In this document: one piece after another, positions 1 to 10,735 of the stretch
Position numbering within the stretch: the first letter of the stretch is position 1
Layout: every line of letters starts with the position of its first letter
Source of the DNA: Rubinisphaera margarita
Lineage (GTDB): Bacteria > Planctomycetota > Planctomycetia > Planctomycetales > Planctomycetaceae
DNA length: 64,000 nucleotides
Direction of reading: 5' to 3'
NCBI RefSeq assembly: GCF_022267515.1
Contig: NZ_JAKFGB010000010.1
Coordinates: 62,001 to 126,000, forward strand
Notes under the pieces: generated by a model
Told to the model about the DNA's origin: nothing
The model's database searches: none
What the model saw: only the letters and a program-made list of their open reading frames with translations
Translations under genes and position numbers: made by a program

Positions 1-1381
1 AGTTCTTGACCAGGTGACGCTCTTCCCATTCGGCGTGCGTCAGCGGAACGGCTTTTTTCAAATAGGCCTTCTGCTGTTGAGAGACCGTTTCGACGGTCGC
101 TTCATCGAACAGAATCAGGTTCAGTTCCAGATTCAACGAGAACGAACGGATATCCATATTGCTTGTCCCGACCAGCGCGAACTGCCGGTCGATGGTCAGC
201 GTCTTGGAATGCAGTAGCCCCGGCTTGAACAGGAAGATCTCGACGTCCATCTCCAGCAGTTCGGCGTAGAACGACCGCTGAGCGGCACTGACGAGAATCT
301 GATCGGACCGTTCGGGCAATACGAGTATCACGCGGACGCCCCGCAGGCGGGCCACTTCGATCGCCTGCATTAGGGAATCATCCGGCACGAAGTAGGGTGT
401 CGTGATCGTGACCTCTCGGCGCGCCTGATACAGCATGGCCACGATGAGCCGATGCAGGTTGAGCGTGCGATAGGTCGGTCCACTGGGGAACAGCTGCATG
501 CTGTGGTCCCCTTCATCATGTGGGTGCGGGAAACACTCGTGCTTGTCGAGCTGAATATGCGTTTCCGCGAACCAGTCCGTGAGGAACACCGACTGCAACT
601 GCAGCACGATCGGCCCCTTGAGGCGCATCATGAGATCGTGCCAGATTGTTCGTTTCGTGCCGTAGTCAGAATTCACGATGTTCTGACTGCCGGTATAGGC
701 AATCTTGCCGTCGATCACGACCAGCTTCCGATGGTTCCGCATGTCGATGCGATGAAACCGGCGGCGAAACAGGTTCACCGGCAGAATCGGCCAGATCTCA
801 ACGCCGGCCTCTTCCAGTCGCTGGGATTGTGTGCGAATGAAATTCCCCGAGCCGACCGCATCAACGAGCACTCGACAATGTACGCCCCGTTTCTCAGCGT
901 CGACGATGGCATCAGCCATCCGTCTCCCGGTCTCGTCGTTCCGCCAGATGTAGAACAGCAGGTGAACGTTGACTTCGGCCTGCTCAATATCGGCGATAAT
1001 GCGATCGATGGCTTCATCCGTGTCATCGATCAGCTCAAAGTCATTGCCGGTCACGGCTGGCATTTCACCCAGCTGAACCGAGAGGCAGTGCCGCGACTGC
1101 CGTTCTGTGAGTGGTTCCGGATCGATACAGTACTTGTGCAGCAGCGGCCAGATATCGAGCTGAAGCGTCCGACGTCGGCGGGCATGTTCGGCGATACGAC
1201 GACGTGGCAGCCGGTTTGAGCCAAAAATATAGAGCAGAATGATGCCCACAAATGGCTGGAAGGAGACGATCGCAATCCACGCCAGAGCCGCCGGAGGGCG
1301 GTACTTCATCGCTATGACCGGAATGAACAGCAGACGAACAATCCACTCAATGAACAGAAAGAATGCGGAGTATTCTTGCAT
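1..1381 (-). CDS. cls: Cardiolipin synthase (phospholipase D superfamily), 3' end outside window
   Basis: Makes cardiolipin by condensing phosphatidylglycerol (or phosphatidylethanolamine) molecules at the cytoplasmic membrane. The reading frame is open from an ATG at 1381 to the left edge, about 460 codons, with no stop. Two hydrophobic N-terminal segments (residues about 5-24 and 31-52) anchor it. Two HKD motifs are visible: HRKLVVID with its His at residue 217 and HSKTLTID with its His at residue 391, which is the expected paired PLD architecture. No clear ribosome binding site precedes the ATG, so the start is tentative. It is transcribed divergently from the Maf gene. Plus-strand ORFs in this interval are shadows. 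The family assignment is secure; the exact lipid product is inferred. Confidence 0.9.
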   Translation of the reverse strand, partial: MQEYSAFFLFIEWIVRLLFIPVIAMKYRPPAALAWIAIVSFQPFVGIILLYIFGSNRLPRRRIAEHARRRRTLQLDIWPLLHKYCIDPEPLTERQSRHCLSVQLGEMPAVTGNDFELIDDTDEAIDRIIADIEQAEVNVHLLFYIWRNDETGRRMADAIVDAEKRGVHCRVLVDAVGSGNFIRTQSQRLEEAGVEIWPILPVNLFRRRFHRIDMRNHRKLVVIDGKIAYTGSQNIVNSDYGTKRTIWHDLMMRLKGPIVLQLQSVFLTDWFAETHIQLDKHECFPHPHDEGDHSMQLFPSGPTYRTLNLHRLIVAMLYQARREVTITTPYFVPDDSLMQAIEVARLRGVRVILVLPERSDQILVSAAQRSFYAELLEMDVEIFLFKPGLLHSKTLTIDRQFALVGTSNMDIRSFSLNLELNLILFDEATVETVSQQQKAYLKKAVPLTHAEWEERHLVKN

Positions 1382-1507
1382 GGAGGGAATCGTTCCAGGT
1401 CGATCGGGCGGGCCAGTTGCGTTCAGCTCTTCGGAAAGCGCAGTCTAGAACCGATTATTCTACAATCCAGAGGTGAACTGAAAACTCCCGATACAAATTC
1501 CACGAAC

Positions 1508-2155
1508 ATGCACGACTTTTCCCATTGCCAGATTGTCCTGGGGTCCAGCTCCCCGCAGCGAAAACTCCTGCTGGAAAGCCTTTTCCCGGAAGCGAATGTG
1601 CGGATCGTTCCGCCCGACAATCCCGACGAACTGGAGTTTACGGGCTCGAAGAATCTGTTCGCCATCATGCGTCAGCTCTCTCAGATCGCTCGGACCAAGA
1701 GCGAAAACGTGACATCGCAGTTACTGGATCCGACCGCAACATACGTGCTGACCGCTGACACGGTGATCTTTGTTCCCGATGACTTCGACACATATCTGGT
1801 GCTGGGCAAGCCGCCCGAAGAAGATCGCGACGGCGTCGTCCGTGCCTGGTTCCTCGACCACTACCTGGGGAAGACGCATCACGCCATGACCGCGATCTGT
1901 CTCCGTGTTCCCGGTGGCACAGTCCACGAGGCGTTTGTCAAAACCGCGGTCTCCATGGAGGTCGCTTCCGAGGAAATGGTCGACTGGTACCTCTCCACCG
2001 GAGAGCCGGCCGGCAAAGCGGGCGGCTACGCCATACAGGGACTTGGCAGCATCTTCGTTTCGAGTATCCAGGGAAGTCTGAGCAACGTCGTCGGGCTGCC
2101 GCTGCGAGAAACGCGCGAGTTGTTCGAGCGGGTCGTTCAGAACGGCGATTCGTAG
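1508..2155 (+). CDS. maf: Maf-family nucleotide pyrophosphatase
   Basis: Maf proteins hydrolyse non-canonical or methylated nucleoside triphosphates and are linked to septum control. The N-terminus has the family signature VLGSSSPQRKLLLESL, followed by VLTADTVIF, KTHHAMTAICL and near the end GGYAIQGLGSIFV with SNVVGLPL. The 215-residue length is close to the usual 190-210. The frame is open upstream to 1376, but family alignment supports the ATG at 1508, where MHDFSHCQIVLGSSS begins. The substrate-defining Asp is present in LTADTV. Its last 19 bases overlap the end of the convergent rfbC gene. Which base it prefers cannot be read from the sequence. Confidence 0.85.
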   Translation: MHDFSHCQIVLGSSSPQRKLLLESLFPEANVRIVPPDNPDELEFTGSKNLFAIMRQLSQIARTKSENVTSQLLDPTATYVLTADTVIFVPDDFDTYLVLGKPPEEDRDGVVRAWFLDHYLGKTHHAMTAICLRVPGGTVHEAFVKTAVSMEVASEEMVDWYLSTGEPAGKAGGYAIQGLGSIFVSSIQGSLSNVVGLPLRETRELFERVVQNGDS

Positions 2156-2688
2156 ATGTCGGCCTGCGAAAACGAAGTCCCGCCGCGATCCTTCTCCGAG
2201 AGAATCGGAGCCCTCTGAAGGGGCCAGTCGATCTTCAGATCGCTGTCGTCCCAGAGCAGAACCCGTTCGTCGACCGGGTTGTAGATCTCCGTGCATTTGT
2301 AGAAGAAATCGGCCGTTTCCGACTGCACATAAAAGCCATGCGCAAACCCCGGCGGCATGTACAGCTGACGGTGATTGTCTTCAGTCAGCTCGGCGGCGAA
2401 CCACTGGCCGAACGTCGGCGACCATTTGCGAAGATCGACGGCGACGTCGTATACACTGCCCTGCACGACCTGCACCAGCTTGCCCTGAGGCTGTGAGAGC
2501 TGATAATGCAATCCCCGCAGTGTGCCCTGGCGTGACCGCGAATAGTTGTCCTGGACGAACTCCAGATCGAGACCGACTTCGGCATAACGCGGCTTACGGT
2601 ATGTTTCCATAAAGAAGCCTCGGGAGTCGCCGAAGACATCCGGCTCCACAACGACGCAACCTTCCAGTGGCGTGGGGACAATTTTCAT
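2137..2688 (-). CDS. rfbC: dTDP-4-dehydrorhamnose 3,5-epimerase
   Basis: RmlC epimerises dTDP-4-keto-6-deoxyglucose on the way to dTDP-L-rhamnose for surface polysaccharide. The 183-residue cupin protein carries GTLRGLHYQL (catalytic His near residue 61), VAVDLRKWSP (Asp 85), YMPPGFAHGFYV and DFFYKCTEIYNP (Tyr 130), all in family order. The frame extends upstream, but the family start MKIVPTPLEG at 2688 gives the normal length. The other rhamnose genes (rmlA, rmlB, rmlD) are not next to it. It overlaps the convergent maf gene by 19 bases, so the two transcripts are antisense to each other at their ends. Confidence 0.92.
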   Translation of the reverse strand: MKIVPTPLEGCVVVEPDVFGDSRGFFMETYRKPRYAEVGLDLEFVQDNYSRSRQGTLRGLHYQLSQPQGKLVQVVQGSVYDVAVDLRKWSPTFGQWFAAELTEDNHRQLYMPPGFAHGFYVQSETADFFYKCTEIYNPVDERVLLWDDSDLKIDWPLQRAPILSEKDRGGTSFSQADIYESPF

Positions 2689-2778
2689 CTTCGAGGCAAT
2701 TCCGATTGAAATCCGCGAACCGTTGCAGTGCAATAGAGTTTGCTCACCCCTAACAACGCCAGGAGATTCGCGAATCCG

Positions 2779-3894
2779 ATGTTGATGAGAACCGAACCGA
2801 TGAACGTTTCGCTCCGCATCTTGCTTGCTCACCTGTTTCGGGTCAATGCAATTCTCCTGCTCCTCGTCTTTTGTTCGCCATTGCTGGCCGAAGAGACCGG
2901 GACGGCGAGCCGGAGCAAACAGAAATACGAAGGCATTCCCGCTCAGGCCCTCAAATCGATCGATCCGAGAATCGATCCCCTCCCCTTCGATGAGCTCCCC
3001 GAATCGCTGGAAGACCTGCAGAAGCTCGAGGAGATTACTCTTAAGCTGACGTCGGACTATCAGGCCGCAACCGTGAACATTCAGGTCGGCGGCGGACAGG
3101 GCAGCGGCGTGGTCGTCAGTCCCCGCGGTCATATTCTCACGGCTGCTCATGTGGTGGGAGAAGCAGGCAACTCCGTGATCGTCGTCTTCAACGATGGTCG
3201 CCGTCATCGGGCGACCGTGCTGGGAGTCAATCCGTCCATCGATTCAGCCATCGTGAGGCTCGATGGTCGAGGTCCGTACGAATTCGTTCCGATGGCGACC
3301 AACGAGTTTACGCAAACCGGTCGCTGGGTGATCGCGATCGGGCATCCCAACGGCTACGAATCCTCGCGGCTGCCCGTCGTGCGACTCGGACGGGTCATTA
3401 CCACAACCTCGAAAACGGTCCAGACCGATTGCTCGCTGGTCGGCGGCGATTCCGGAGGCCCGCTGTTCGATCTGAGCGGACGCGTGGTCGGAGTTCACAG
3501 CCGGATCGGCGTGAGCAACAGCTTTAACTTTCACGTGCCGGTCGAGGTTTACCTGCGTGACTGGGCCGACCTGACGTCCGGTGAAGCCGAGCTCGATGAC
3601 GAGGATGCTCCGCAGCCGGAACCGGCTCGCAAAGCCTACCTCGGCATTCGCGGCCGAGACGCCGCCAATGCGGGACTCATGATCAGCGAAGTCACCCCCG
3701 ACGGCCCCGCGGCTACGGCCGGCCTCGAACGTGGCGACATCATCGTCAAATGCGACGACGAACGCGTCCGTAACTTCGCCGCCCTCGTCAAGTTTCTGAA
3801 AACAAAGACTCCCGACGACAAGATCACCATTACCGTCGAACGGAACGGACGCGAGAAAGCGTTCAAAGTGACGCTGGGCGCGACGGAACTGTAG
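2779..3894 (+). CDS. Secreted trypsin-like serine protease with PDZ domain (HtrA/DegP-like)
   Basis: Probable envelope quality-control protease. It has an N-terminal hydrophobic signal segment (about residues 10-37, ending LLAEE), a chymotrypsin-fold domain with the full triad in TAAHVV (His 124), SIDSAIV (Asp 155) and GGDSGGP (Ser 225), and one C-terminal PDZ domain (about 275-371, with APATAGLERGDIIVKCDDE-like wording). The family usually has one or two PDZ domains. The start is uncertain: AGGAG at 2761-2765 lies 13 bases before the ATG at 2779, and a second ATG at 2800 gives a better signal peptide. The acidic linker before the PDZ domain (residues about 262-278) is a likely hinge. Divergent from rfbC. 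Confidence 0.85.
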   Translation: MLMRTEPMNVSLRILLAHLFRVNAILLLLVFCSPLLAEETGTASRSKQKYEGIPAQALKSIDPRIDPLPFDELPESLEDLQKLEEITLKLTSDYQAATVNIQVGGGQGSGVVVSPRGHILTAAHVVGEAGNSVIVVFNDGRRHRATVLGVNPSIDSAIVRLDGRGPYEFVPMATNEFTQTGRWVIAIGHPNGYESSRLPVVRLGRVITTTSKTVQTDCSLVGGDSGGPLFDLSGRVVGVHSRIGVSNSFNFHVPVEVYLRDWADLTSGEAELDDEDAPQPEPARKAYLGIRGRDAANAGLMISEVTPDGPAATAGLERGDIIVKCDDERVRNFAALVKFLKTKTPDDKITITVERNGREKAFKVTLGATEL

Positions 3895-4231
3895 ACAACA
3901 GTTCTAAACGAACTCGCAAAGGATCTCAATTTCTCTCATTTCAAACCCGGCCCCTCTCGAATTCCGGGATCGCTACAGAGATCCACCCGCTCGCACTTTC
4001 CTGCAGAAATCCACAGTTTCTTCAAGAAATACAGTCTCTTCTCCGGCCGGAGATGAACAAACATGACAATTCTCATGTTCTAACTTGTTAATATGTTGTG
4101 CTGAAAAATAACTTAGTGTATCTTCGCTGAGCACACTCCTGGCAATTATTTCAGGATCACTCGATTGCAGGTGCTCACATCCGGCTCGTTCCGTTGCCCG
4201 GTCTCCATTTTCTCGCATTGGAACTCTTCCA
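3895..4231. other. Intergenic region with A/T-rich promoter-like stretch
   Basis: No gene is supported in these 337 bases. The first half is unremarkable. The second half, about 4060-4150, is clearly richer in A and T than its surroundings and precedes the lipoprotein/DUF1559 pair, so it probably holds their promoter. The minus-strand ORF here has no family features. Confidence 0.5.
4085..4114 (+). promoter_or_regulatory. Possible sigma-70-like promoter for the lipoprotein/DUF1559 pair
   Basis: TTGTTA at 4085-4090 and TAACTT at 4109-4114 are separated by 18 bases in an A/T-rich island about 120 bases before the lipoprotein start. The match to the consensus is partial, and this is a guess from spacing and composition only. 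Confidence 0.25.
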
Positions 4232-4639
4232 GTGAAACGCCACGTCACGCTGCTCGCCCTGTCTCTGGTTTCAGCTCTTGTTCTGAATGCTGTCGGCTGC
4301 GGAGGGACACAGAGCGCGGGTGCCACCGCTTCCGGAACGGTCACTGTCAGCGGACAACCGTTGACCCGGGGCCTGGTCCAACTCGTGCCTAAAGGGGGAG
4401 GACCGTCTTCGTTCGGGACAATCCAGGAAGATGGATCGTTTCAGGTGGCCACCACCGCTGGTGTTTCCGGAATCGAGCCGGGCGAGTACGGGGCTTACAT
4501 CGACTACGCCGTGGAGGATGGCGAATCACTTCCATTCCATCGCAAATACACATCAGAAGTCGATTCGGGCCTGACATACACGATTCAGGAGGACCAGGAC
4601 AACGTTCTGGCAATCGAGCTCGAAGGGCCTGATAAATAA
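4232..4639 (+). CDS. Small secreted lipoprotein, carboxypeptidase-regulatory-like fold
   Basis: A 135-residue predicted lipoprotein. After a KRH n-region and a hydrophobic stretch comes the lipobox AVGC, with the lipidated Cys at residue 23, followed by a short Gly/Ser/Thr linker. The remainder (ATASGTVTVSGQPLTRGLVQLVP, then a GTIQEDGSFQVATT turn) resembles the transthyretin-like or carboxypeptidase-regulatory beta-sandwich lipoproteins that planctomycetes encode beside DUF1559 genes. The DUF1559 gene starts 43 bases downstream on the same strand, so the two are probably cotranscribed. The function is unknown. The lipoprotein call is firm and the fold call moderate. Confidence 0.75.
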   Translation: MKRHVTLLALSLVSALVLNAVGCGGTQSAGATASGTVTVSGQPLTRGLVQLVPKGGGPSSFGTIQEDGSFQVATTAGVSGIEPGEYGAYIDYAVEDGESLPFHRKYTSEVDSGLTYTIQEDQDNVLAIELEGPDK

Positions 4640-4682
4640 GCCTGCTTTCTCTTCTCCCTTTCCATTCCCAATGAGGTGCTGC

Positions 4683-5666
4683 ATGAAGGACTATCGCTCA
4701 CGTCCGGGGTTCACACTTATTGAACTCCTCGTCGTCATCGCAATCATCGCCATTCTGGTCGCACTGCTGCTTCCGGCCGTGCAACAGGCCCGCGAGGCGG
4801 CCCGTCGGTCATCCTGCAAGAACAATCTGAAGCAGATCGGACTGGCGCTTCACAACTACCACGACACGCACAACTGCCTGCCCATTGGGGCGATGAACCA
4901 GAACCCCAACTCGCTGCACGTTCGTGCTCCCAACTGGGCCTGGAATGCGCATCTGGCTCCGGCCATGGAACTTTCGGCTTCCTACGATGCGCTGCGAGTC
5001 GGCGAAAATCCGATGGCCGCGTTGTCAGACTCTCGCAAAGCGATCCTGCAGACCCCCGTTCCGGCATGGCGCTGTCCCTCGGACGTGGGGCCGGACATTC
5101 AGGAAGACTTTGTCGATCGACAGGCTCACGATCTAACCAACACCGTGGATGTCCCGCTGGTGACGATGAACTACGTGGCCGTGAACAGCGCGGGCAACAT
5201 TCGTCCCAACGCCGACAACGACAACGACGGCATTCTCCGCGAAGTGAACGATGACGCGACCGGCGCGTTCTACCGCAACAGCAAAATCCGCTTCCGCGAC
5301 ATTACCGACGGCCTGACAAATACGCTCCTCGTGGGAGAACGAATTTACCAGAAGTCAGACAATTCAAACAATCGCCCTGGCGCTGGGACCGGATGGTTGA
5401 GCCCGGGAGCGGACGGCAGTCACAATTCGAAGATGGCCGGCACACTGGGAAGCGGTTTTCGCAAATTAAACTGTCCGGAGAACGCCGAGTGCCGTCGTGC
5501 TTTCCTCAGTAACCACCAGGGAGGTGTGCAGTTCGTCCTGGGAGATGGCTCCGTCCGCTTCCTGAGCGAAAACATCGAGCACGACACCGGCGGTGGAACG
5601 AATGAAAACTCACTGCTCGAATACCTGCTCTCCATTCAGGATGGCAATGTGGTTGGCGAATTCTAG
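4683..5666 (+). CDS. DUF1559 protein with type IV pilin-like N-terminus
   Basis: A member of the very large planctomycete DUF1559 family. The N-terminus PGFTLIELLVVIAIIAIL is a type IV pilin/pseudopilin methylation site and hydrophobic helix (cleavage expected after Gly 9), followed by PAVQQAREAARRSSCKNNLKQIGLALHNYHD, the family hallmark. The C-terminus has the H-x-G-G-V-Q-F-V-L-G-D-G-S-V-R-F pattern typical of the family. I chose the ATG at 4683 because GAGGTG at 4673-4678 sits just upstream; an ATG at 4671 would add four residues. The protein is likely exported by a type II/IV pilus machine. Its role is unknown. A strong terminator follows about 150 bases downstream. Confidence 0.92.
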   Translation: MKDYRSRPGFTLIELLVVIAIIAILVALLLPAVQQAREAARRSSCKNNLKQIGLALHNYHDTHNCLPIGAMNQNPNSLHVRAPNWAWNAHLAPAMELSASYDALRVGENPMAALSDSRKAILQTPVPAWRCPSDVGPDIQEDFVDRQAHDLTNTVDVPLVTMNYVAVNSAGNIRPNADNDNDGILREVNDDATGAFYRNSKIRFRDITDGLTNTLLVGERIYQKSDNSNNRPGAGTGWLSPGADGSHNSKMAGTLGSGFRKLNCPENAECRRAFLSNHQGGVQFVLGDGSVRFLSENIEHDTGGGTNENSLLEYLLSIQDGNVVGEF

Positions 5667-5813
5667 AACATGTTCATGCTTCTCCCGCAGTCGAATGGAC
5701 GTCAATCCCCTGCTCTGCTGAGTTAGCTCCTGCAAACATCTGCAGTCGATCCTGAATTTGCTCGAGAACAGATCGCCAAACGGCACTAAGTCCACTGGAG
5801 TTGTTCAAAAGAA

Positions 5814-5845
5814 AAACCGTCGCAGGGAATCTCCTGCGGCGGTTT
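5814..5845. terminator. Bidirectional Rho-independent terminator
   Basis: A 13-base stem, AAACCGTCGCAGG paired with CCTGCGGCGGTTT with one G-U pair, and a 6-base loop. A T-rich run follows on both strands. It sits between the convergent DUF1559 and TIM-barrel genes and would stop both. Confidence 0.85.
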
Positions 5846-5867
5846 CTTGTTGAGACATTCAATAGGT

Positions 5868-6773
5868 TTACAGCAGCCCCTTCAGCTGATCCAGCCACTC
5901 CGGAATCGCTTCGCGGGGTGGTTCGGCGGCTTCGTATTCGAGGGCGACCCAGCCGCCGTAGTTGGCGTTCTTGAGAACGTCGACAATGCGTCCGATATCG
6001 GCGGGCACTTTCTTGTCGTTCTGTACGATCTCGACCTTCACCTGAGCGTTGACCGCGTACGGAGCGATCCTGGCCAGTTCGGCATAGACATCTTCGAAGT
6101 TGCGGAAGTTGCCGGAGTCGAAGTTCACGCCGAACCAGGGGGAATCAACCGCCTTCACGATCTTCAGCATGTCTTCCGGCTCAGCGGTGATGCCGCCGTG
6201 GTTCTCCAAAGCCAGGAAGACGCCGTGCTTCGCGGCGATTTCACAGGCGGTCTGACAGGCAGATGCACAACGCTCAATCGCCTCTTCCGGAGTGGACCCT
6301 TTGGCCACTTTGCCGGCGAACACGCGAATGGCCGGAGCGCCGAGCTGAGCGTAAACCTTGATCCATTTTTCGACGTGATCCAACTCGGCCTGCAGCTTGT
6401 CGGGATCGACACAGAAGTCGTTGCGGATCGCTCCCCCGGAAACACTCACTCCGGCGACCTGGCAATGCTGCTTCAGCTTGAGGACGTACTCGTCGTCGAA
6501 GTCTTCCGGGAAGTAGTACGAAGTCAATTCCGCGCCCGGCACCTGTTGTTCGCGACAATAGTCGACGAAATCGAACAGCGTCATTTCCGCCTGCTCACCT
6601 TTGGAGCCGGTCAGTTCCTTGCGGAAGGAGTATGCGGCCAGACTCAACTTGAGTGGTCCCGGCTGCGCACGATCGAAAGGATCAATCGCGAACGCGGGAC
6701 CAGTCAACAGCGAGCCGGCGGCCAGGGTGCCGACTCCAGCCAGGAAATGACGTCGGGAGATGGACTCTTTCAT
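5868..6773 (-). CDS. Tat-secreted sugar phosphate isomerase/epimerase-like TIM barrel
   Basis: A 301-residue protein of the xylose isomerase-like TIM-barrel superfamily. It begins with the twin-arginine leader SRRHFLAGVGTLAAGSLL, so it is probably exported folded, with or without a bound metal. Candidate metal-binding residues typical of the family are visible: Glu in FLALENHGG, Asp in GVNFDSGNF, and Glu in GWVALEYE near the C-terminus. Such proteins are abundant in planctomycetes, usually annotated as sugar phosphate isomerase/epimerase. The substrate is unknown. It ends just inside the terminator region and starts 57 bases downstream of zwf on the same strand, so it may be the second gene of a zwf transcript. 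Confidence 0.85.
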   Translation of the reverse strand: MKESISRRHFLAGVGTLAAGSLLTGPAFAIDPFDRAQPGPLKLSLAAYSFRKELTGSKGEQAEMTLFDFVDYCREQQVPGAELTSYYFPEDFDDEYVLKLKQHCQVAGVSVSGGAIRNDFCVDPDKLQAELDHVEKWIKVYAQLGAPAIRVFAGKVAKGSTPEEAIERCASACQTACEIAAKHGVFLALENHGGITAEPEDMLKIVKAVDSPWFGVNFDSGNFRNFEDVYAELARIAPYAVNAQVKVEIVQNDKKVPADIGRIVDVLKNANYGGWVALEYEAAEPPREAIPEWLDQLKGLL

Positions 6774-6829
6774 CGGAGCAGATCCTCAATGGCGGAAGAG
6801 AGACGTATGGAAAGCGGGATTGAGAACTC

Positions 6830-8395
<1,566 letters not shown>

Positions 8396-8546
8396 AAGCT
8401 GTGCCTGATTGAGTCGCTGGCGTCTGAAGCTGGCCGAACAATCAAGCGCGAATCGAACGACACGATCAGACGAAATTTGAGAGTCCCAACGCAGTGGGGG
8501 CGTTCAGCTTAACGCTTCTCAGGCGGCTTGTCAGCAATCGCAGCGT

Positions 8547-9395
8547 TCAATTCCAGCGGGTGATTTCACTGAACGCCAGAGCGATCTGGCTTCGCAATGT
8601 CGGCTGCTCGTGTTCGGGAGCGGTCGAAACAATCCGCCGCAGCATCGCCAGAGCTTCGCCGGGATACCCGGCCTTCAGCGAAATCAACGCCCGATCCCGC
8701 CGCGAGGCGTATTGAGACGGGTTGAGCAGCAGCAGCCGGTTCTGAATCCGCAACGCGTGCTGCCACTTTTCCTGCTCGATGTAAAGCACCTTCAGATTGT
8801 TGAGCATGCGGGTCACGATCGTGCGATGACTGACCGCTTTCATGCCCGACTTTGCATCCCGCCGTGACACATCGGCAATTGCCTGGACCCAGTCGAGACA
8901 TTCGTCGTACTGCATATACCGGCCCGGCGTGAAGGCATCGAGAAAGACCGGCCCTTCGATGGTTTCCATTCGCGTGAGAAAATGGGACGGAGCAGCGACG
9001 CCGTGAAGGTCGATCCCGGATCGGTGTGCCACCGCCATGTAGAGGACGGAAAGACTGATCGGGATTCCCCGACCGGTTTCGACCACGCGATTGAGAAACG
9101 AGCCATCGGCGTGAAGGAAGGCCCGATCATCACCCCGGAGGCCGTGCTGATGTCCGAGAACTTCGGCGAGGTATTCGATCTGCGAGAACGGCTTCTGGAA
9201 GGAGAACGTCTTCTGACGAATCTCGTCGGCCCGCTCGTCGATCCACTGCAGAGTCTCGTCGAACTCAAGATCCGGGAAGTAATCGCGAGCAAGCTCAAGA
9301 GCCGCTATCGACAGATCCACTTCCTCATGCCGATCACAGAGCTTCAGAAACTCTCGATCCTCGACAAATTCGCGACGTATTTCGTGAAGGTTCAT
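8547..9395 (-). CDS. SirB1-like transglutaminase-fold and tetratricopeptide protein
   Basis: About 282 residues. The central part (GRGIPISLSVLYMAVAHRSGI, HGVAAPSHFL, FLDAFTPGRYM) matches the transglutaminase-like core of the SirB1 family. The C-terminal third (LNNLKVLYIEQEKWQHALRI, then LNPSQYASRRDRALISLKAG) is a pair of TPR helices, also usual in that family. The classical transglutaminase Cys is replaced by Ser in PISLSVLY, as in other SirB1-type proteins. The function is unknown. I prefer the ATG at 9395; an upstream start at 9449 adds 18 residues. No strong ribosome binding site decides between them. Confidence 0.8.
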   Translation of the reverse strand: MNLHEIRREFVEDREFLKLCDRHEEVDLSIAALELARDYFPDLEFDETLQWIDERADEIRQKTFSFQKPFSQIEYLAEVLGHQHGLRGDDRAFLHADGSFLNRVVETGRGIPISLSVLYMAVAHRSGIDLHGVAAPSHFLTRMETIEGPVFLDAFTPGRYMQYDECLDWVQAIADVSRRDAKSGMKAVSHRTIVTRMLNNLKVLYIEQEKWQHALRIQNRLLLLNPSQYASRRDRALISLKAGYPGEALAMLRRIVSTAPEHEQPTLRSQIALAFSEITRWN

Positions 9396-9816
9396 CGGTC
9401 CAACCGAATCCTGTTCAATCCCTGATTTGTCGTGGAACGGACTTCGCAAAACCCGACGGTTCGGGCTCCGCAGCCGTTCACTCCGCGTATCGAAATCCTA
9501 CCCCGGCACAGGTCCAAACACAATCGGAGTTTCCACTTCACGGCGTCTTCCCCAATCCCTTTCCGAACTGGTTATTGCATCGCCAGTTAGGCGATTGGAA
9601 AAACTGCAGACAGAAGTCCTTCCGAACAATTCCTTCCCATTGACGGCTGCGAGACTCAACCGAACGGAAAAATGAACATCTCGGAGCCGACATCGACGCA
9701 GCGTCGCTATTTCACCGGCTCGACAGCAGATTGCCCCCTTGTCTGTCCTCTCTTGCGGGAGACAATCAGAAGAGAACCAGCATGGACAGTCACCACGAGA
9801 TTCAGAAGGAGTTCCA
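9396..9816. other. Intergenic region with a short operator-like inverted repeat
   Basis: No gene is supported in this 421-base spacer between divergently oriented genes. A perfect 6-base inverted repeat, ATCGCC-AGTTA-GGCGAT at 9579-9595, is the only structure I see, and it could be a small operator. The plus-strand ORF at 9427-9675 has no protein-like features. Confidence 0.4.
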
Positions 9817-10611
9817 ATGAAGATTGATCTGACGGGAAAAACGGCCATCGTTACCGGATCGACTGAAGGGATTGGCAAGGCAATCGCGAAAGGCCTGGCA
9901 GAATGCGGAGCCCGGGTTGTGATCAACGGGCGAAAACCCGACAAAGTGGAAGCGACTGTTCAGGAACTGGCGAAGGAAATCGATGGAGGGGAGTTCACTG
10001 GTGTCGCCGCTGATCTCGGCACGGCTGCCGGTTGCGAGGAACTCGTTCGAGCCGTACCCGAGGCCGATATTGTCGTCAACAACGTCGGCATCTTCGGACC
10101 GCAGGATTTCTTCGAGGTTGAAGACGAAGTCTGGCAGCAGTTCTTTGATGTCAACGTCATGTCTGGAGTGCGTGTCTCCCGAGCCTATCTGCCCGGCATG
10201 AAGAAACGGGGCTGGGGCCGCGTGATTTTCATCTCCTCGGAATCGGGACTCAACATTCCCAAAGAGATGATCCATTACGGCATGACCAAAACCGCGAACA
10301 TCTCGATTGCCCGCGGGCTGGCCAAGCAGATGGCCGGGACCGGCGTCACCGTCAATTCCGTGCTCCCCGGCCCCACGCTGTCCGATGGCTTGGTCGAAAT
10401 GATTGAGGACGATGCAAAGAAAGCCGGCAAGTCGGTCGACGATTATGCCCGCGACTTCGTCATGGAAGCCCGTCCCGGCAGTCTCATCCAGCGACCGGCG
10501 ACCGTGGAAGAAGTCGCCAGCATGGTCGTCTACGTCGCCTCGCCGCTCGCCTCCGCCACCACCGGAGCCGCCCTCCGCGTCGACGGCGGCGTCGTCGACA
10601 CAATCGCCTGA
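9817..10611 (+). CDS. Short-chain dehydrogenase/reductase
   Basis: A 264-residue classical SDR oxidoreductase. The cofactor motif TGSTEGIG (residues 13-20) is followed by an Arg in INGRKPDK that suggests NADP(H). NNVG lies in the middle and the catalytic Tyr 154 and Lys 158 sit in YGMTKTA, with Ser in FISSESG before them. The C-terminus LRVDGGVVDTIA is typical of FabG-like SDRs. The ATG at 9817 is preceded by GAAGGAG at 9805-9811, which makes the start firm; the frame extends further upstream without support. The substrate cannot be told from the sequence. Neighbours on both sides are unrelated. Confidence 0.9.
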   Translation: MKIDLTGKTAIVTGSTEGIGKAIAKGLAECGARVVINGRKPDKVEATVQELAKEIDGGEFTGVAADLGTAAGCEELVRAVPEADIVVNNVGIFGPQDFFEVEDEVWQQFFDVNVMSGVRVSRAYLPGMKKRGWGRVIFISSESGLNIPKEMIHYGMTKTANISIARGLAKQMAGTGVTVNSVLPGPTLSDGLVEMIEDDAKKAGKSVDDYARDFVMEARPGSLIQRPATVEEVASMVVYVASPLASATTGAALRVDGGVVDTIA

Positions 10612-10735
10612 CGACACTTCGATTGTAGATTATCCTCCCACGGGGAGGCTGGTATTTGATGAGGCAGTTATAGAAGCTCGGCGTCTGTTTCAGCTGGGGC
10701 TGTCTCCAACCTTTGCGAACGCCAAACTGCAGGCT

